Under the pieces are notes generated by a model, which saw nothing but the letters and a program-made list of their open reading frames with translations, did not search any database and was not told where the DNA came from. From NCBI RefSeq assembly GCF_018829635.1, contig NZ_JAHKKG010000004.1:682001-746000 (forward strand): 64,000 nt of DNA, given 5' to 3'. Positions 16,406 through 24,142 of the stretch are shown here, in pieces (the stretch's first letter is position 1; the number at the start of each line of letters is the position of its first letter). The DNA is from Paractinoplanes bogorensis. GTDB lineage: Bacteria > Actinomycetota > Actinomycetes > Mycobacteriales > Micromonosporaceae. A program made the translations under genes and the position numbers.

Positions 16406-17765
16406 CCTCCCCGAACCCCTCTCGCTGCGCCGGATGATCGGCCCCGGAGTGGTCGCCGTCGGCATCGGCATGGCCGCCGGCGAGATCATCCTGTGGCCCT
16501 ATCTGACCGCGATCGGCGGACTCGGCCTGCTGTGGCTGGCCTTCTGCACGCTCGCCGTCCAGTTCGTCATCAACATGGAGATCGAGCGCTACACCCTGGC
16601 CACCGGGCAGACCGTGGTGGCCGGCTTCTCCCGCTGGTGGAAGGGCTGGGGCATCGTCATCTGCCTGGCCGGCGCCTTCCAGTACGTGTGGCCGGGCTGG
16701 GCGACCAGCGGATCGACCGTGCTCACATACCTGTTCGGCGGCGGCGATCCGGTCTGGATCACCGTCGTCGGCCTGGTGCTGGTCGGCGCGCTGCTGTCGG
16801 TCTCCAAGGTGATCTATACGACCGTCGAGCGTGTCGAGTGGGTCAAGGTCGGGCTGACCATCTTCTTCCTGGCCGTCGTGGTCGTCTTCGTCATCTCGCT
16901 CAGCACGTGGGGCGACGCCGCCCGGGCCACCGTCACCGAGTTCGGGCGGATCCCGGCGGGCATCACCTTCACGCTGATCCTGAGCGCGATCGGGGCCGCC
17001 GGCGCGGGCGGCGTCCACAATCTGGTCCTCAGCAACTGGATCCGGGACAAGCGCTACGGCATGGGCGCGCACGTGCCACGGCTGATCTCCCCGATCACCG
17101 GCCAGGAGGAGGCGGCCGGCACCGATCGCTACGACATGGCGACCGACGAGGCGAACCTGGCCCGCTGGCGGGTGTGGTGGAAACGGGCCAACCTCGAACA
17201 CCTGGTCACCTTTGTGGCCGTGTGCTTCGTGACGATCAGCATCATGTGCCTGCTGGCGTACGAGACGCTGTTCGGCCGGGACGATCTCAAGAGCGACACC
17301 TCGTTCCTTCGCATCGAGGCTTCGTTGCTGGGGCAGTCCGGCGGCGAATGGCTGCGGCTTCTGTTCCTGGCGGTCGCGGCGGTGTCGCTGTGGGCGGCCG
17401 CGATGGGGCTGCTCGACATCATCGGGCGGGTCGCGTCCGACTTCCTGCGCCGCAACTATCTGCAGACGTCGGTGCGCTGGACCGAGCCCCGCCTCTATCT
17501 GACCGTGGTGTGGATCGAGATCGTGCTGGGCTCGCTGATCCTGCTGGCCGGCTTCACCCAGCCGCTCGGGTTGCTGATCGTGTCGACGTGTGCGGCTTCG
17601 GTGGTGACGCTGCTCTATTCGGCGCTGCTGGTGCGCCTCAACACCCGGGACCTTCCTTTGCCCGTACGGATGAAGGGCTGGCGTCTCGGCGGCATGCTCG
17701 TCGCGATCGGGTTCTACGGGTTCTTCGCCGTCGCCATGATCGTCACACAGTTGCAGCGGTTGTAG
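16383..17765 (+). CDS. Nramp-fold transporter without canonical metal-site motifs
   Basis: A 460-residue, eleven-helix membrane protein of the Nramp family by its opening IGPGVVAVGIGMAAGEIILWP and overall pattern. In true manganese/iron transporters helix 1 carries DPGN and helix 6 carries MPH. Here the corresponding segments read MAAGE and GVHN (AGAGGVHNLVLSNWI), so the metal-coordinating Asp, Asn and Met are missing. The protein probably carries another solute, plausibly the substrate of the coupled AroE-like enzyme. The start ATG 16383 has GGGAG upstream and lies inside the end of that gene. A long cytoplasmic loop (about residues 220-260) precedes the last helices. Confidence 0.85.
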   Translation: MLTETKTDLPEPLSLRRMIGPGVVAVGIGMAAGEIILWPYLTAIGGLGLLWLAFCTLAVQFVINMEIERYTLATGQTVVAGFSRWWKGWGIVICLAGAFQYVWPGWATSGSTVLTYLFGGGDPVWITVVGLVLVGALLSVSKVIYTTVERVEWVKVGLTIFFLAVVVVFVISLSTWGDAARATVTEFGRIPAGITFTLILSAIGAAGAGGVHNLVLSNWIRDKRYGMGAHVPRLISPITGQEEAAGTDRYDMATDEANLARWRVWWKRANLEHLVTFVAVCFVTISIMCLLAYETLFGRDDLKSDTSFLRIEASLLGQSGGEWLRLLFLAVAAVSLWAAAMGLLDIIGRVASDFLRRNYLQTSVRWTEPRLYLTVVWIEIVLGSLILLAGFTQPLGLLIVSTCAASVVTLLYSALLVRLNTRDLPLPVRMKGWRLGGMLVAIGFYGFFAVAMIVTQLQRL

Positions 17766-17865
17766 TCGGATCCCGCCCGCGCAGATCCACCGCGCAGATC
17801 CACCACGCAGATCCCGCCCACCCAGGGGGAACCTCCACCAGCCAGTCTACTGAAATCGGGTGATC

Positions 17866-18925
17866 TTCACGGCCGCCCTGTGGACAACTCCGCATTGTGG
17901 ACAACGTCAAGATCGGCCATGTCGAGCACGAACCGGTACCGGACATCACCCTTCTCCAGCCGGTTCAGCGCCTCCTCGACCCGGCTCGAGGGCAGCAGCT
18001 CGATGTCGGCGGTGATGCCGTGCTCGGCGGCGAAGGACAGCAACTCGGCCGTATACCTGGTGCCGCCCGTACCGGAGGAAGTGAGGTTCTTGCGCCCGAA
18101 GGTCAGGTCGAGGATGCGGACCTCGGCCGGCATCGGGTAGCCGAGGACGCTCAGCGTGCCGTCGAGGCCGACCAGGCGCAGCAGCGGCGAGAAGTCGTGC
18201 GGCGCGGCGATCGTGTCGAGGATCAGGTCGAACCGGCCGACCGCCTCCTTCATCCGCGACTCGTCGGTGGTGAGCAGCAGATCGGCGGCGCCCAGCGCAG
18301 GGGCGTCGCCGGCCTTGTCCGGGGTGCGGCTGAGCACGGTGACCTCGGCTCCGAGGGCGACGGCGAGCTTCACGCCGAGGTGTCCGAGTCCGCCCAGTCC
18401 GGCCACGGCGACCCGGCTGCCGGCACCGATCCCGGCCGCACGCAACGGCTCCCACATGGTGATGCCCGCGCACATCAGCGGCGCGGCGGCGGCCGGGTCC
18501 AGCCCCGTCGGCAGGAGATAAGCAAACCTTTCCCGTACGACGTACGCGCGGCTGTATCCACCCTTGTTGACACTGCCGTACGTGGTGATCGGACCCTGAT
18601 AGCAGAAGTTCTCCTGGCCGATGCGGCACATCGCGCACTCGCCGCACGAGTCGACGACGGTGCCGACGGCGACGAGATCGCCCACGGCGAAGCCGGTCAC
18701 CTCGGGGCCGGTGGCGGTGACGGTGCCGGTGAACTCGTGTCCCGGAACCAGGCCCTCGGTCGCCTTGCCGGTCATGCCGTGGATGGCGTGCAGGTCGCTG
18801 TGGCAGACGCCGCAGTAGTCGACCCGGACCGCGATGTCGTCCGCGCGCAGGTCGCGGCGCTCAATGGTGACTCGCTCCAGCGCGGTGGAGTTTCCGGTGC
18901 TCTGCCAGGCGTACGTGGAAGCCAT
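17866..18925 (-). CDS. Zinc-dependent alcohol dehydrogenase (cinnamyl-alcohol type)
   Basis: A 352-residue medium-chain dehydrogenase. Catalytic-zinc ligands are in YCGVCHSDLHAIHG (Cys) and PGHEFTG (His-Glu). The structural-zinc cysteines are in DSCGECAMCRIGQENFC. The NADP site is AVAGLGGLGHLGVKLA followed by VLSRTPDK, where S-R favours NADP. This combination matches the CAD/YahK group, which reduces aldehydes to alcohols with NADPH. It is divergent from the TetR gene at 19026, and both lie beside two copies of a 17-bp operator. It may be induced by, and detoxify, an aldehyde. The last codons overlap nothing. Confidence 0.94.
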
Positions 18926-18945
18926 GGGTTTCTCCCTGTCAAAAA

Positions 18946-19013
18946 CAAACTAGTTGGTCTGTCGTCCAACGTAGCCCGCTCGGCACGGCAAAGCAAACTA
19001 ACTCGTCTGTTTG
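18946..19013. promoter_or_regulatory. Paired TetR operators in the ADH/TetR gap
   Basis: Two related 17-bp sequences stand 48 bp apart in the divergent gap: CAAACTAGTTGGTCTGT (18946-18962) and CAAACTAACTCGTCTGT (18994-19010). They share CAAACTA-N3-GTCTGT except for one base, and the second extends to an inverted repeat CAAAC...GTTTG (18994-19013). One copy lies close to each gene start, as expected for autoregulation plus control of the dehydrogenase. Confidence 0.65.
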
Positions 19014-19025
19014 TATAGTGGGCCC

Positions 19026-19604
19026 ATGCCCGAACTCCCGACCACGTCGCGCGGTGCGGCGACCAGCCGGCGCATCCTCGACGCGGCCGCGCAGGAGTTC
19101 GCCGAGTTCGGCATCGCGGGCGCCCGCATCGACCGCATCACCGCCGCCGCGAAGACCAACAAGGCCCAGCTGTACGGCTACTTCGGCAACAAGGAAGGCC
19201 TGCTCGACGCCGTGGTGGCCGACCTGCGCAGCCGCGGGGCGAGCGCGGTCGCGTTCGACGCGGGCACGCTGCCGGACTGGGCCGTCGCCATGTACGACCA
19301 GAACCTCCGCGACCCGCTGATGGCCCGCCTGATGGGCTGGATGCGCCTGGAACAGCGCCCGGTCGGCCTGATCTTCGACGACGAGGAGCTGGTGCCGAAA
19401 CTGGCCGCGGTCAAGCGGGAACAACAGGCGGGCCGGCTGCGGGCGGGCGACCCGGCCGACCTGCTGACCCTGGTCGTGTCGATGGCCGACGCCTGGTCGG
19501 CGACGAGTCGTGCGTATGCGGCCTCGGCCGATGAACCCGCCGCCCGCCACGAAAGCCGCCGCCAGCTGCTGCGCGAGACCGTACGGCGCGCCGTCGCACC
19601 TTGA
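19026..19604 (+). CDS. TetR family transcriptional regulator
   Basis: A 192-residue TetR protein. The HTH is at about residues 12-58 (ILDAAAQEFAEFGIAGARIDRIT then KTNKAQLYGYFGNKEGLLDAV). The C-terminal domain contains MARLMGWMRLEQRP and FDDEELVPKLAAVKREQ, features of the TetR_C_33-like subgroup often paired with dehydrogenases. Divergent from the alcohol dehydrogenase at 17866-18925, whose promoter carries matching operators. I chose ATG 19026; the frame also permits an earlier TTG. Confidence 0.92.
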   Translation: MPELPTTSRGAATSRRILDAAAQEFAEFGIAGARIDRITAAAKTNKAQLYGYFGNKEGLLDAVVADLRSRGASAVAFDAGTLPDWAVAMYDQNLRDPLMARLMGWMRLEQRPVGLIFDDEELVPKLAAVKREQQAGRLRAGDPADLLTLVVSMADAWSATSRAYAASADEPAARHESRRQLLRETVRRAVAP

Positions 19605-19638
19605 TCAGGTTTGCCCGGACCCTGCCGATCGGACCGGC

Positions 19639-21849
19639 ATGCGGGTCCGAATCTGGGCGTTGTGGCCGGTCGCCGGAACACTCGCCTGCCTGGCCTACGT
19701 CGCCCTGCCGACCGAGAACGAGCACGTCCTGCTCTCGGCCGGGGTCGGCGCGCTCGCCGTCGTGCTGGCGTTCACCGGCATCCGGCGCAACCGGCCGGTG
19801 CGCCGGGGCGCCTGGCTGACCTTCACGCTGGGCCTGGCCGCGTGCGTCGCCGGTGATCTCGGGGTGGCGGCCAACCAGTTCGCGCTCGGCTACCAGCCGT
19901 TCCCGTCGTGGGCCGACGGCTGCTACCTGATCGGGTACGTGCTGCTCACGGCCGCCCTGTTCGCCCTGACCCGGCACCGGCGCGGCCTCGACTGGACCCG
20001 CTTCCTCGATATGGCGATCATCGCGACCGGGCTCGGGCTGGTCTACTGGGTGCTGGTCGTCGTCCCGGTCGCCCTGGACGCCGAGCCGAGCCTCGCCTAC
20101 GTGGTCACCCTCGGCTACCCGACCGCCGCCGTGCTGCTGTTCGCCGCGGTCGTCCCGCTGATCGTCCGGCCCGGCCCGCGGACGCCCAGCCTGTGGCTGC
20201 TCACCGCGGGCAGCACCGTCTGCCTGGCCGCGAGCGCGTTCTACAGCCTCGCCCCGTCGCTCACCCCGCTCGCCGCCCGGCTCGTGTCGGGCGGTTTCCT
20301 GTTCACCTACCTGTGCTTCGCCGGGGCCGCCCTGCACCCCACCGCGCACAACCCGCTGCCCCGCCCGTCCGCCGAACGGTTCGGCCCGGCCCGGCTGGTG
20401 CTGCTGACCGGCTCGACCCTGCTGGCGCCGACCGTGCTGATCACCGAGGGCGTCCACCGGCACGGCCACGTCGACTGGCTCGCCGCCAGCATCGGGTCGA
20501 TCCTGCTGTTCCTGCTCGTCATGGCCCGGCTGTCCGGATTCGTGACCACGGTGCAGCACCAGTCCGGGCAGCTCGAGACGCTGGCCATGACCGACGGCCT
20601 GACCGGGCTGGCCAACCGCCGCCGTTTCTCCGACCTGCTGACCGCGACGGTCGACGGCCGGTCGATGCACCTGCTGATGCTCGACCTCGACGGGTTCAAG
20701 GCGGTCAACGACAGGCTCGGCCACGGGATCGGCGACCGTCTACTGCAGGTGATCGCCGACCGGCTCGCCTCCGTCCTGCGGCACACCGACCTGGTCGCCC
20801 GGCTCGGCGGCGACGAATTCGCGGTCGTCATCAGCGACGTGACCGACGAGGAGGTGGACGCGATCGCCGAACGGGTCACGTCCGCCGTCCGCCGCCCGGT
20901 CGAGATCGGCGAGCATCACGTCGCCGTCGGCACGAGCGTCGGAGTGGCCTCCGGGGCGAGCATTTCCGACGCGTACGAGGTGCTCCGCCGCGCCGACGTG
21001 GCGATGTACGCGTCGAAGCGGGCCGGTGCCGGTCGCCACCACTGGTACTCGGCCGACCTCGACGACCAGGCCGGCGACGAGGGCCGCCTGATCGACGACC
21101 TGCGGACCGCCCTGGACACCGGGCAGCTGCGGGTGGCCTACCAGCCGATCGTCACACTGCCGGACGGCGCCCTGGTCGCGGTCGAGGCCCTGATCCGCTG
21201 GCACCACCCGGAACGCGGCCCGATCAGCCCCGCCGTCTTCATCCCGCTGGCCGAGCAGACCGGCATCATCCACGAGGTCGGCGCCTGGGTGCTGCGGACG
21301 GCCTGCGCCCAGGCCGGCGCCTGGCGAGCGTCGTCGGTGGACGTCGCCCCACGCCGGGTCAGCGTCAACGTGTCGGCCCGCCAGCTCGCCGACCCCGGTT
21401 TCGCCGAGCTCGTCGCTTCGGTGCTGACCGAGACAGGGCTTTTCCCGTACGAGTTGGTGGTCGAAGTGACCGAGACAGCGGTGTTCGGGGGTGGGCAGGC
21501 GGTCCGGACCGTCAAGCGGTTGCACGAGCTCGGGGTGCGGATCGCCCTCGACGACTTCGGCACCGGGCACTCGTCGCTCGGCCTGCTCCAGACCGTCCCC
21601 GTGGACATCCTCAAGGTCGACAAGTCGTTCGTCGACCACATCACGACCGAGGGCCGCCAGGCGGTGATCGCGAGCGCGCTGATCCAGGTCAGTCAGGGCC
21701 TGGGTCTCGAGGCGGTCGCCGAGGGTGTGGAGACAGCCGACCAGGCCGACGAGCTGTACCGGCTCGGGTACCGCCTGGCGCAGGGCTACCTGTTCGGCCG
21801 CCCGGTCGAGGCGGACGAGGTGCTGCCCGCCCGGGGCTCGTTACGCTGA
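19639..21849 (+). CDS. Membrane-bound diguanylate cyclase/phosphodiesterase (GGDEF-EAL)
   Basis: A 736-residue c-di-GMP enzyme. The first 300 residues hold eight or nine hydrophobic helices forming an integral membrane sensor region. A GGDEF domain follows, with TDGLTGLANRR and the intact active-site GGDEF at residues 390-394. The EAL domain has intact catalytic EAL at 516-518 (VEALIRWHHP) and IALDDFGTGHSSL and DILKVDKSFV later. Both active sites look functional, so net activity cannot be predicted; no RxxD inhibitory site is obvious. It would control c-di-GMP and thereby development or adhesion. Begins 34 bp after the TetR gene, with its own likely start at ATG 19639. Confidence 0.94.
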   Translation: MRVRIWALWPVAGTLACLAYVALPTENEHVLLSAGVGALAVVLAFTGIRRNRPVRRGAWLTFTLGLAACVAGDLGVAANQFALGYQPFPSWADGCYLIGYVLLTAALFALTRHRRGLDWTRFLDMAIIATGLGLVYWVLVVVPVALDAEPSLAYVVTLGYPTAAVLLFAAVVPLIVRPGPRTPSLWLLTAGSTVCLAASAFYSLAPSLTPLAARLVSGGFLFTYLCFAGAALHPTAHNPLPRPSAERFGPARLVLLTGSTLLAPTVLITEGVHRHGHVDWLAASIGSILLFLLVMARLSGFVTTVQHQSGQLETLAMTDGLTGLANRRRFSDLLTATVDGRSMHLLMLDLDGFKAVNDRLGHGIGDRLLQVIADRLASVLRHTDLVARLGGDEFAVVISDVTDEEVDAIAERVTSAVRRPVEIGEHHVAVGTSVGVASGASISDAYEVLRRADVAMYASKRAGAGRHHWYSADLDDQAGDEGRLIDDLRTALDTGQLRVAYQPIVTLPDGALVAVEALIRWHHPERGPISPAVFIPLAEQTGIIHEVGAWVLRTACAQAGAWRASSVDVAPRRVSVNVSARQLADPGFAELVASVLTETGLFPYELVVEVTETAVFGGGQAVRTVKRLHELGVRIALDDFGTGHSSLGLLQTVPVDILKVDKSFVDHITTEGRQAVIASALIQVSQGLGLEAVAEGVETADQADELYRLGYRLAQGYLFGRPVEADEVLPARGSLR

Positions 21850-21854
21850 GCCCC
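21833..21854. terminator. Hairpin between convergent genes
   Basis: GGGGCTC (21833-21839) and GAGCCCC (21848-21854) form a 7-bp perfect stem with an eight-base loop. It spans the stop codon of the GGDEF-EAL gene and lies just before the end of the convergent gene at 21862, so it may stop transcription from both sides. No T-run follows, as is usual in high-GC actinomycetes. Confidence 0.5.
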
Positions 21855-21861
21855 CGCGTTG

Positions 21862-22518
21862 TCAGGTGCGCGGGGAGATCGAGCCGTTGAGCTGGGCGAT
21901 CCGGCCCAGGTGGTCGAAGCTCACGGTGAGCTCGGCGCCGGCCGGGTGGTGCGCGATCAGCGACTCGCCCGAGTCGACCGGCCAGCCCTGCTGCTCGAAG
22001 AAGGCGCCGACGCCGGCCCGGTGATCGAACGGGAATGCCGAGATGGTCTGGCTGATCACCGTGAGCGCCCGCTCGGGCAGAATCTCCTGCTGCGGCACGC
22101 CTTCCAGGTGGAAGAAGAGCGCCCCACCCTCGTACGGCCCCCGGTAGTAGGGCCGCCCGGTGAGCCCCGACGCGACCAGGGCCAGGCGGTGCCCGTCCGC
22201 GCGCTCGAGCGGGAAGGACCGCTCGGTCAGCTCGGCCACACCCTGAGTCTCGCCATATCCCCGCAGCCACGTGCACAGCTGTGTCAGGGCTGGCGGCAGG
22301 TTGCTCGCGTGGTTGGCCCACGCCCACAGCCAGGAGTTGTCGCCGTGACTCTCGCTGCCCAGCAGCTGAAGGGGAAATCGCAGATCATCGCCGAACGTGG
22401 CGACCCCCGCCCCCATGTCGACGGCCCAGTTCCGTTCGCCGATCACATCGGCGAATGCGAACTGCCGGGCAATCCCGGTGAGCACGTGCCGGCTGAAAAG
22501 ATCATCAAAGGCTGACAT
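21862..22518 (-). CDS. DUF6882-like conserved protein
   Basis: A 218-residue soluble protein starting at ATG 22518 (MSAFDDLFSRHVLTG). It matches the actinomycete family annotated as DUF6882: an opening HVLTGIARQFAFADVIGERNWAVDM, then AGVATFGDDLRFPLQLLGSES, and the conserved tryptophan-rich SWLWAWANHASNLP. It has no catalytic motif I recognise and no signal peptide or membrane helix. It ends 13 bp from the convergent GGDEF-EAL gene. Function unknown. Confidence 0.75.
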   Translation of the reverse strand: MSAFDDLFSRHVLTGIARQFAFADVIGERNWAVDMGAGVATFGDDLRFPLQLLGSESHGDNSWLWAWANHASNLPPALTQLCTWLRGYGETQGVAELTERSFPLERADGHRLALVASGLTGRPYYRGPYEGGALFFHLEGVPQQEILPERALTVISQTISAFPFDHRAGVGAFFEQQGWPVDSGESLIAHHPAGAELTVSFDHLGRIAQLNGSISPRT

Positions 22519-22585
22519 CGCGGCGACTTTACCCGCTCCGAACAACATCAAGGTGTCCACCACCAGGCCGGACGCCACCCTCCGA

Positions 22586-23242
22586 TCAGCGGGTGGGTGT
22601 CGCCGTGACGTGCGCGACGACGAGGTCGCCGATCATCTGGCGCTGGTGATCGCGACGGCCCGGGTCGAGCAGGTCGCGGTCGAAGATGGCCCGGAACGTG
22701 TAGCGATTGGCGCCCCGGAAGATGCAGAACGAGCTGATGATCTGGTGCACGTCGAGCGCGTCCACGTCGTCGCGGAACAGGCCGGCCGCCCGCCCCCGCT
22801 CGACGATCCGGCTCAGCACGTCGAGAGCCGGCGCGGCCAGCCCCGCACGCGCCTCCGACTTGAGCAGATGCTGCGCGTAGTGAATGTTCTCGATCGCGAC
22901 CAGCCGGACAAAATCCTGATGCTGCTCGTGGTGGTCGAAGGTCAGCTCAGCCAGTTTGCGCAACGCCTCGACCGGCTCGAGATGGTCGACGTCGAGCTTC
23001 TGCTCCAGCGCCCGGATGTGCTGATAGGCCTGTTCCAGCACAGCCAGGTAGAGCCCTTCCTTGCCCCCGAAGTAGTAATAGATCATCCGCTTGGTCGTCC
23101 GCGTCTTGGCCGCGATCTCGTCGACCCGCGCCCCCGCATAGCCCTGATCGGCGAACTCGTGCGTCGCCACCTCGATGATCTCGGCCCGCGTGCGCTCGGC
23201 ATCGCGTACCCGCTCACCGGGTGTCACCGCTCCCGCTGCCAT
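22586..23242 (-). CDS. TetR family transcriptional regulator
   Basis: A 218-residue TetR protein. The HTH spans about residues 19-66: IIEVATHEFADQGYAGARVDEIA then KTRTTKRMIYYYFGGKEGLYLAV. The C-terminal domain includes FDHHEQHQDFVRLVAIENIHYAQHLLKS, typical of the TetR_C_6 / RutR-like group. No gene is divergent from it at close range (the next is the protease 250 bp away), so its targets are not obvious. The region 23243-23495 between them holds no gene that I can support. Confidence 0.9.
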   Translation of the reverse strand: MAAGAVTPGERVRDAERTRAEIIEVATHEFADQGYAGARVDEIAAKTRTTKRMIYYYFGGKEGLYLAVLEQAYQHIRALEQKLDVDHLEPVEALRKLAELTFDHHEQHQDFVRLVAIENIHYAQHLLKSEARAGLAAPALDVLSRIVERGRAAGLFRDDVDALDVHQIISSFCIFRGANRYTFRAIFDRDLLDPGRRDHQRQMIGDLVVAHVTATPTR

Positions 23243-23495
23243 GCCCCGACTCTATCCGCGCCCAGTCACCCCCGGCGGTCGGCGTGCCGTGTGTTCCCCG
23301 GCCGGTCATCGTCGCCGGGCCGGTCTACGCCGTCGCGTTCCTGGTGTCCGGCGAGGCACGCCCGCGGTCGGAGCGGCGGTCCGGATCGCGCCGGGATAGG
23401 ACGGTTTCGGTATGAGCGGAGAACATCGATGACCATCTTTGTATGGCTAGGGTCGGGAACCAGGAAACCCCCCGATCCCCCGCAGGAGGGCATTG

Positions 23496-24047
23496 ATGCT
23501 TCGTCAACGACTGGCGGCCGCGCTGTGCGTGGTCGCCGCGATCGCCGGCGTCCAGGTGGCCGCGGCGGCGCCCGCTTCGGCCGCGCCCCGGGTGCTCTAT
23601 TACGACGCGAGCCAGGCGCAGGAGTTCGTCTCGGTGGTCAACCAGGGCGCACAGATCTGGAACAGCCGGGCGACGAACGTGCGGCTCGAGCCGGTGACGG
23701 CCGGGCGCACGCCGAACATCCGGATCTACGCCGACAACGGCTGGCCGCGGGCGCAGACCACCTCGCTCGGCAACGGCCGGGTGTGGATGGGCCGGCAGGC
23801 GGTCGACCAGGGCTACTACCCGCCGCGGATCGCCGCCCACGAGCTCGGGCACATCCTGGGCCTGCCCGACCGGCGGACCGGGCTGTGCGCCGACCTGATG
23901 TCGGGCAGCAGCGCCCCGGTGTCGTGCACCAACTCGTATCCGAACTCGCGCGAGCTGGCCACGGTGAACGCGAACTTCGGTACGTCGGCCGCGGTCACCC
24001 CGCAGACCTACGTCTGGCAGCCCGCGCTCGCCGGCGCCGCGAGCTGA
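23496..24047 (+). CDS. Snapalysin-type secreted zinc metalloprotease (M7)
   Basis: A 183-residue secreted protease. The signal peptide is clear (MLRQRLAAALCVVAAIAGVQ...ASA, cleavage near residue 31). The mature part contains the zinc motif HELGHILGLPD, with His115, Glu116, His119 and Asp125, which is the HExxHxxGxxD of the snapalysin (M7) family. YPNSRELATVNANFG at the C-terminus also fits. It degrades milk or environmental protein in Streptomyces relatives. ATG 23496 follows AGGAGGG at five bases; the overlapping TTG 23493 is less likely. There is no adjacent LysR regulator, which often accompanies snapalysin genes. Confidence 0.92.
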   Translation: MLRQRLAAALCVVAAIAGVQVAAAAPASAAPRVLYYDASQAQEFVSVVNQGAQIWNSRATNVRLEPVTAGRTPNIRIYADNGWPRAQTTSLGNGRVWMGRQAVDQGYYPPRIAAHELGHILGLPDRRTGLCADLMSGSSAPVSCTNSYPNSRELATVNANFGTSAAVTPQTYVWQPALAGAAS

Positions 24048-24059
24048 CAGATACCCCGA

Positions 24060-24097
24060 CCCGGCCCGGTGACGGCTCGCACCGCGGCCGGGCCGGG
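24060..24097. terminator. Strong GC hairpin after the protease gene
   Basis: CCCGGCCCGG (24060-24069) pairs perfectly with CCGGGCCGGG (24088-24097) across an 18-base loop. It starts 13 bp after the snapalysin stop codon and lies upstream of the histidine kinase, so it probably insulates the kinase from the protease transcript. There is no T-run. Confidence 0.6.
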
Positions 24098-24142
24098 GAC
24101 GGCGGGCGCTCAGTTGCAGGCCGGTTGCGCCGATTATTGGGT

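Noticed and set aside
17779..17822. Three short CGCAGATCCAC repeats after the Nramp-fold gene
   Set aside because: Only 13 bp, three copies, no dyad; too weak to call a regulatory repeat.
19411..20724. Long minus-strand reading frame opposite the GGDEF-EAL gene
   Set aside because: Rich in Arg, Gly, Gln and His with no domain; it is the shadow of the GC-rich coding strand.
22397..24142. Upstream extension of the histidine kinase frame
   Set aside because: Crosses the TetR and snapalysin genes in another phase; real start is ATG 24143.
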